A stretch of DNA of 9,097 nucleotides from CAITNQ01 sp041661365. GTDB lineage: Bacteria > Latescibacterota > UBA2968 > UBA8231. Shown here piece by piece: positions 6,167-9,097 of this stretch (its first letter is position 1; every line of letters begins with the position of its first letter). Made by a program: the position numbers and the translations under genes. The stretch spans positions 1 through 9,097 of the forward strand of contig JBAZUN010000228.1 in NCBI GenBank assembly GCA_041661365.1, in the 5' to 3' direction. The notes under the pieces were generated by a model. It was given only the letters and a program-made list of their open reading frames with translations. It was not told where the DNA came from and ran no database searches.

Positions 6167-6826
6167 CTAGGCCACGCCCACCGCCGTCGGCACCCCGGAC
6201 AGATCCGCTGCCAACGCCACCGGAGACCACACGGCCAGGGCGCCTCGGCCGGTCGTTCCGGTCAGCACGCCCACGAAATCGACCCCGGCCCGGCAGGCAG
6301 TCTCGCCGTCCACCTCGCTGTCACCGACATATGCTGCCCGGTCTGGAGCCACACCCAGCCGGTGCAGGGCTTCCAGCAAGCCTGTCGGGTCTGGCTTCTC
6401 CTGGCCCACATCCTCGCCGCCGACGATCACCGCGAACCACTCGCGCAACCCGTCGCGGCTCAGGATCGACTCCATCCGGTAGCGGAACTTGGTTGAAACG
6501 ATACCGAGCCGGCATCCCGCGGCGGTGAGCGCGGCCAGGACCGGCGCCACGCTCGGGTAGATCCTGGTTCCCGCCGCCATCACCTCGTCGGCCCGCTCCA
6601 CGAACAGCCCTCGGAACCTCGCTACCTCCCCGGGGTCGCACCGTCCGGTCAGTCTTTCGTAGGTCTGGGCAAGAGACAGCCCGACGGTCGCCAGGATGGT
6701 CGTGGTCGAAGGACAGGGCAGGCCCAGCTTGCCGAGGGCATAGCGCACGCACTCGACTACCCCGTCCGAGGAGTCGGCCAGGGTGAAGTCGAAGTCGAAC
6801 AGCACCGCGGTGTATCGGGCAGACAC
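6167..6826 (-). CDS. HAD-superfamily phosphatase (Gph/PpaX-like)
   Basis: This 219-residue protein carries all four HAD motifs. Motif I is LFDFDFTLADS, with nucleophile D11 and acid D13. Motif II is GIVSTK, with S111. Motif III is QEKPDP, with K144. Motif IV is VGDSEVDGETA, with D169 and D173. A helical cap lies between motifs I and II (about 20-90). This is the class I, cap C1 layout of phosphoglycolate phosphatase and pyrophosphatase PpaX, enzymes that hydrolyse small phosphate esters in the cytoplasm. The exact substrate cannot be told. The GTG at 6826 is preferred because it begins just before motif I and has a G-rich GGGGGGA 7 nt upstream. An in-frame ATG at 6865 adds 13 residues but has no ribosome-binding site. 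The flanking gaps (128 nt to the acetyltransferase stop, 152 nt to the methyltransferase start) make co-transcription possible but not compelled. Confidence 0.88.
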   Translation of the reverse strand: MSARYTAVLFDFDFTLADSSDGVVECVRYALGKLGLPCPSTTTILATVGLSLAQTYERLTGRCDPGEVARFRGLFVERADEVMAAGTRIYPSVAPVLAALTAAGCRLGIVSTKFRYRMESILSRDGLREWFAVIVGGEDVGQEKPDPTGLLEALHRLGVAPDRAAYVGDSEVDGETACRAGVDFVGVLTGTTGRGALAVWSPVALAADLSGVPTAVGVA

Positions 6827-6954
6827 GGGACATTCCCCCCAGGATTCAGGCGCAGGCCCTGGCATCCGCAGGTTGATTTTTAGCCGGGATCAAAGCCACT
6901 GGACTAGAGCGCGAGGCACGCTCCCCTGCGCGACACCAGGTCCGGCAGGCTGAC

Positions 6955-7521
6955 TCACCCCTGGCCGTCACCAGCCTGACTGAACTCGTGTTCGAGGATG
7001 GCGTACACGAAGTGATCCCGCCAGGCACCGGCCCTCCGGCTGTGGTGACGCAGCCGGCCCTCACGGGTCATGCCGCACTTCTCGAGGACATGGGCAGAGG
7101 CGCGGTTCTCGACCACGCAGTCGGTCCAGACCCGGTGCAATCCGAGCTGGCCGAACCCGAATTCGACCATGGCGCGGGCCGCCTCCGTGCCGTATCCGCG
7201 GCCCCAGTGCTCCCGGCGCAGGATGTACCCCAGGTACCCCTGCCGGGAATCAGCGCCCCTGACCCCGATGCCGCCGCCGCCGATCAGCTCTCCTGACCGC
7301 AGCGTGATCGCCCACTCGTAGTCGACTCGCGGCTCGACCGCGGCAGCGACCTGACAGCGCGCCAGGAACGCCCGGGTATCGTCCAAGGTGTTGGGGCCCC
7401 ACGTCATGAATTGCGTGGCCACCGGGTCAGCCGCGTACGCGTGGACCGGCTCGAGATCCTCGTCCCTGAACTCTCGCAGCACCAGCCGCGGCGTGGTGAT
7501 CGCAGTCGTCTCCACCTCCAT
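6955..7521 (-). CDS. GNAT N-acetyltransferase, RimJ/RimL-like
   Basis: This 188-residue protein has the Acetyltransf_3 pattern. It opens with T-T-P-R-L-V-L-R-E-F-R-D-E-D-L (residues 9-23), the standard first strand of RimJ-like enzymes. The core strand E-W-A-I-T-L (69-74) follows, then G-Y-L-G-Y-I-L. The acetyl-CoA pyrophosphate loop is H-W-G-R-G-Y-G-T-E-A (105-114). ENRASAHVLEKCGM at 138-151 is the classic motif B, in which the Asn and Ser contact the cofactor. The known reaction is acetyl transfer from acetyl-CoA to an amine: a protein N-terminus, an amino acid analogue, a polyamine or an antibiotic. Which one cannot be decided here. The ATG at 7521 is chosen because the family motif begins 9 residues later. 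No good Shine-Dalgarno precedes it, and the frame stays open to 7644 with atypical sequence. A sigma-70-like promoter candidate lies at 7569-7598. Confidence 0.87.
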   Translation of the reverse strand: MEVETTAITTPRLVLREFRDEDLEPVHAYAADPVATQFMTWGPNTLDDTRAFLARCQVAAAVEPRVDYEWAITLRSGELIGGGGIGVRGADSRQGYLGYILRREHWGRGYGTEAARAMVEFGFGQLGLHRVWTDCVVENRASAHVLEKCGMTREGRLRHHSRRAGAWRDHFVYAILEHEFSQAGDGQG

Positions 7522-7568
7522 CCAGACCGGCGTCGCCCGGCTGTCTCCAACGCGTGGTGCGTCGGAGA

Positions 7569-7598
7569 AGGGTACGGGTGGGGTTGAGGTTCGGTCAA
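7569..7598 (-). promoter_or_regulatory. Sigma-70-like promoter candidate for the acetyltransferase
   Basis: The minus strand reads TTGACC (7593-7598; 5 of 6 to TTGACA), an 18-nt spacer, then TACCCT (7569-7574; matches T-A and the final T of TATAAT). Transcription would begin about 40 nt upstream of the ATG at 7521. The -35 is good and the -10 weak, which is common in GC-rich genomes. Confidence 0.4.
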
Positions 7599-7617
7599 TC
7601 GATCCCCAGGGTTGACC
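7593..7617. repeat. Inverted repeat GGTCAA-N13-TTGACC
   Basis: Two perfect 6-bp arms are separated by 13 nt. The left arm coincides with the -35 candidate of the acetyltransferase promoter, so the pair could be an operator for a dimeric repressor. The arms are short and may be chance. Confidence 0.3.
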
Positions 7618-7656
7618 ACTGCGGACGGCACGGCGCGCGACCAAGCGGCGAGATCG

Positions 7657-7684
7657 CTTTGAGCCGGTGTCTGCTGCCTATATT
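7657..7684 (+). promoter_or_regulatory. Weak sigma-70-like promoter candidate for the GFA gene
   Basis: TATATT (7679-7684) is one base from the -10 consensus and stands out in GC-rich DNA. The best upstream hexamer at acceptable spacing is CTTTGA (7657-7662, 16-nt spacer), a poor -35. It would leave about a 235-nt leader before the ATG at 7927. Confidence 0.28.
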
Positions 7685-7911
7685 CCCCTTGCGCCGGTAC
7701 GCGTGCACGGTACCTTGGCTAAAGTCGCCGCGTCCGGTTCCGGGTCTCGACCCATGCCTGACCTCGGCAGAGCCGATCCCCGACGGCGCCCGCAACCCCC
7801 GAAGGGCCGCTCCCGCACGCGGACACAGGACTTCTGTCGGTCTCTGCTTCAGGTGAAGGAACCGCGGCGCCCTCGGGCTAACGCGGTACTGGACCGCACA
7901 CCCGATGACCA

Positions 7912-7917
7912 AGGAGG
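7912..7917 (+). promoter_or_regulatory. Shine-Dalgarno AGGAGG of the GFA gene (favours ATG 7927)
   Basis: AGGAGG lies 9 nt before ATG 7927 but only 3 nt before the in-frame GTG at 7921. The GTG is too close for efficient initiation, so the ATG is preferred. Confidence 0.75.
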
Positions 7918-7926
7918 TCAGTGACC

Positions 7927-8310
7927 ATGCCGATCACCGGAGGCTGCTACTGCGGCGCGGTGCGCTACCAGACGGACGCTGCTCCGCTGCACCAGACCAA
8001 CTGCCACTGCGGCAACTGCCGCCGGGTCTCGGGGGCGCAGGCCGTAGCCTGGATCACGGTACCGGCCGGCACCTTCGCCTGGGTGCAGGGCGACCCGGTG
8101 CGGTACCGCACGGACACCCAGGCCACGCGGACCTTCTGCGGCGTCTGCGGCACGCCGCTGACCTACCAGAACGATCACCGACCGGACGAGATCGACCTCA
8201 CCACCGGCAGCCTGGACGACCCTGAGGCGTTCCCGCCGAACCAGGATGTCTTTCCCGAGGAACGGCTGTCCTGGGTGCCCCTGGTCCGGGAGCGCCCGGT
8301 CGGGACGTAG
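7927..8310 (+). CDS. GFA/CENP-V family zinc-binding protein
   Basis: This 127-residue protein matches the single-domain GFA family (glutathione-dependent formaldehyde-activating enzyme/CENP-V fold). All signature cysteines are present: G-G-C-Y-C-G-A-V-R-Y (C7, C9), N-C-H-C-G-N-C-R-R (C26, C28, C31) and T-F-C-G-V-C-G-T-P-L (C71, C74). These ligate two zinc ions in characterised members. The downstream E-I-D-L-T-T-G-S-L-D-D-P is also typical. Some members bind glutathione and were proposed to aid formaldehyde conjugation, but most family proteins have no proven reaction, so only the family is called. ATG 7927 is chosen over GTG 7921 from ribosome-binding-site spacing. It is the only plus-strand gene, transcribed away from the acetyltransferase and towards the histidine kinase. 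No glutathione or formaldehyde enzyme gene is adjacent. Confidence 0.9.
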   Translation: MPITGGCYCGAVRYQTDAAPLHQTNCHCGNCRRVSGAQAVAWITVPAGTFAWVQGDPVRYRTDTQATRTFCGVCGTPLTYQNDHRPDEIDLTTGSLDDPEAFPPNQDVFPEERLSWVPLVRERPVGT

Positions 8311-8351
8311 GCGGCAGGCGGGACGCGCGGGGTCGCTTGCGGAGACGCAGC

Positions 8352-8374
8352 GCCGCATCGAGGGAAGATGCGGC
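8352..8374 (+). terminator. Hairpin downstream of the GFA gene, possible terminator
   Basis: GCCGCATC, 7-nt loop GAGGGAA, GATGCGGC is a perfect 8-bp stem 41 nt after the GFA stop, in a convergent intergenic region. No T-tract follows on either strand, so Rho-independent termination is not assured. Its position is what one would expect for a shared transcript end. Confidence 0.42.
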
Positions 8375-8406
8375 AGGCGAACGAACACGGGGCCCGTCGG
8401 TACCGG

Positions 8407-8455
8407 CTGCAGCCCGAATGGGATACTCGGGCAGGCTCCTAGGCCTGCAGCCCGA
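8407..8455. repeat. Direct repeat CTGCAGCCCGA with two overlapping hairpins at the kinase 3' end
   Basis: The 11-mer CTGCAGCCCGA occurs at 8407-8417 and 8445-8455. Between them lie GCCCGA-N9-TCGGGC (8412-8432) and GCAGGC-N6-GCCTGC (8431-8448), which share two bases and so are mutually exclusive folds. The kinase stop (8439-8441) is in the loop of the second. They may act as a transcript end for the kinase. The missing T-run keeps this uncertain. Confidence 0.38.
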
Positions 8456-9097
8456 GCAGCGCCCGGATTTCCCGCAGTAGGTCCCGCAGCATGATCGGCT
8501 TGGGCAGGAAGGTCGCGCGCGAGGTGGAAGCGCTCATCCCCTCGCCGGCTTCGGGCCGGCCGGACATGAACAGCACCGGCAGCTCCGGGAACAGCCCCCG
8601 CAGGGTGGCGGCCAGTTGCCGGCCATCCATCGTCGGCATCGACACGTCGGTGATCAGCAGATCGATCGGGGCGCCGCTCGCTTGGGCCACCTTCAAGGCC
8701 TCCATCCCCGAAGCCGCCGGCACGACACCGTAGCCAGCGGATCTCAGCATCCGGCATACCACCTGACGGACACCGTCGTCGTCGTCCACGACCAAGATCC
8801 TCCGCGGCTCCGCGGCCGCAGCGCTCCCCGGTGCCGGCGATGACCGGACCGGTCGGTCGAGCTCGGTGGCAGGCAGGTAGATGGTAAAGGTGCTGCCCTG
8901 GTCAAGATCGCTGCTCACCGCGACATGTCCGCGGCTCTGTTTCACCGCTCCGTAGACCATGGCCAGCCCGAGCCCGGTGCCCCGGCCCGGTTCCTTGGTC
9001 GTGAAAAACGGCTCGAAGATGTGCTCCATGACCTCCGGGAGCATGCCGGTGCCCGTATCCGCCACCTTGAGTACCGCGTAGCGGCCTGGTGCTTCAG
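8439..9097 (-). CDS. Hybrid sensor histidine kinase, C-terminal part (ATPase + receiver; runs off right edge)
   Basis: The last 218 residues are visible. Residues about 1-76 are the end of a HATPase_c domain: G1 box V-A-D-T-G-T-G-M (11-18), F box I-F-E-P-F-F-T-T-K (26-34) and G2 box G-R-G-T-G-L-G-L-A-M-V-Y-G (37-49). The N box, the phosphorylated His and any sensor domain lie beyond the edge. After a linker rich in P, A and S (about 77-97) comes a complete receiver domain with D104-D105 in the acidic pocket, phospho-acceptor D150 in L-I-T-D-V-S-M-P, S178 at the Thr/Ser switch and K199 in L-P-K-P. All receiver residues needed for phosphorylation are intact. There is no HPt domain at the C-terminus, so signal relay would need another protein. 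The gene converges on the GFA gene. Its input signal is not visible. Confidence 0.92.
   Translation of the reverse strand, partial: EAPGRYAVLKVADTGTGMLPEVMEHIFEPFFTTKEPGRGTGLGLAMVYGAVKQSRGHVAVSSDLDQGSTFTIYLPATELDRPVRSSPAPGSAAAAEPRRILVVDDDDGVRQVVCRMLRSAGYGVVPAASGMEALKVAQASGAPIDLLITDVSMPTMDGRQLAATLRGLFPELPVLFMSGRPEAGEGMSASTSRATFLPKPIMLRDLLREIRALLGLQA

Larger units (their letters stand above)
7522..7926. other. Divergent intergenic region (GNAT / GFA protein)
   Basis: No gene is supported in these 405 nt. Several overlapping frames are open on both strands, but their products are rich in R, P and G, lack family motifs and have no ribosome-binding site. Visible structure includes two candidate promoters, an inverted repeat GGTCAA/TTGACC (7593-7617) and a GGTAC/GTACC inverted repeat (7696-7714). 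No tRNA cloverleaf could be folded by eye. A long leader of about 240 nt on the GFA gene is possible if the TATATT element is its promoter. Confidence 0.5.

Noticed and set aside
7522..7644. 41-residue N-terminal extension of the acetyltransferase
   Set aside because: The sequence is unlike the family, it overlaps the candidate promoter, and the GNAT fold begins right after the ATG at 7521.
7720..7870. Possible tRNA or structured RNA suggested by a GGTTC-like string
   Set aside because: No acceptor stem, D-arm or anticodon arm could be paired around it on either strand.
7595..7924. Open frames of 85-105 codons on both strands in the divergent intergenic region
   Set aside because: R/P/G-rich products, no ribosome-binding site, no motif; they overlap one another on opposite strands.
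1..9097. CRISPR array, transposase or insertion-sequence ends
   Set aside because: No regularly spaced repeats, no long terminal inverted repeats and no transposase or integrase motifs in any frame.

Overview
The window is a GC-rich (roughly two-thirds G+C by eye) stretch of bacterial chromosome. Nearly every gene has its own Shine-Dalgarno sequence. The envelope is probably Gram-negative: there is a lipobox lipoprotein, DUF3526-like ABC-2 permeases with large extracytoplasmic loops, a hybrid histidine kinase, and a convincing sigma-54 (-24/-12) promoter. The phylum cannot be fixed from this sequence. No rRNA, tRNA, CRISPR array, transposase or integrase was seen.

Left part (1-4670, all on the minus strand, so transcription runs from high to low coordinates). 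A sigma-54-type promoter at 4656-4670 sits just upstream of a 45-residue, single-helix hydrophobic small protein (4477-4614) that starts at GTG behind a perfect AGGAGG. After a 118-nt gap with two compact hairpins come four tightly spaced genes: two paralogous ABC-2 permeases (2982-4358 and 1580-2959), a lipoprotein joining HEAT-like repeats to a CBM9-like domain (117-1544), and the first codons of an ABC ATPase that runs off the left edge (1-74). Together these look like an ABC transport complex with two different permeases, one ATPase and a membrane-anchored extracytoplasmic partner. Whether the small protein belongs to the same transcription unit is the main open question.

Middle part (5001-7521, minus strand). 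There are three independent-looking enzyme genes: a SAM-dependent O-methyltransferase of the acetylserotonin-OMT/COMT type (5001-6014), a HAD-family phosphatase resembling Gph/PpaX (6167-6826) and a RimJ-like GNAT N-acetyltransferase (6955-7521). The gaps of 128-152 nt and separate ribosome-binding sites do not require a single operon.

Right part (7522-9097). A 405-nt divergent intergenic region carries candidate promoter elements. Then comes a plus-strand GFA/CENP-V-type zinc protein (7927-8310). A convergent intergenic region with several hairpins separates it from the C-terminal part of a hybrid histidine kinase (8439-9097, minus strand), which continues beyond the right edge.

The best candidate for something undescribed is the sigma-54-promoted small hydrophobic protein next to the two-permease, HEAT/CBM9-lipoprotein ABC system. 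The parts are read directly from the sequence. That they form one system is inference.
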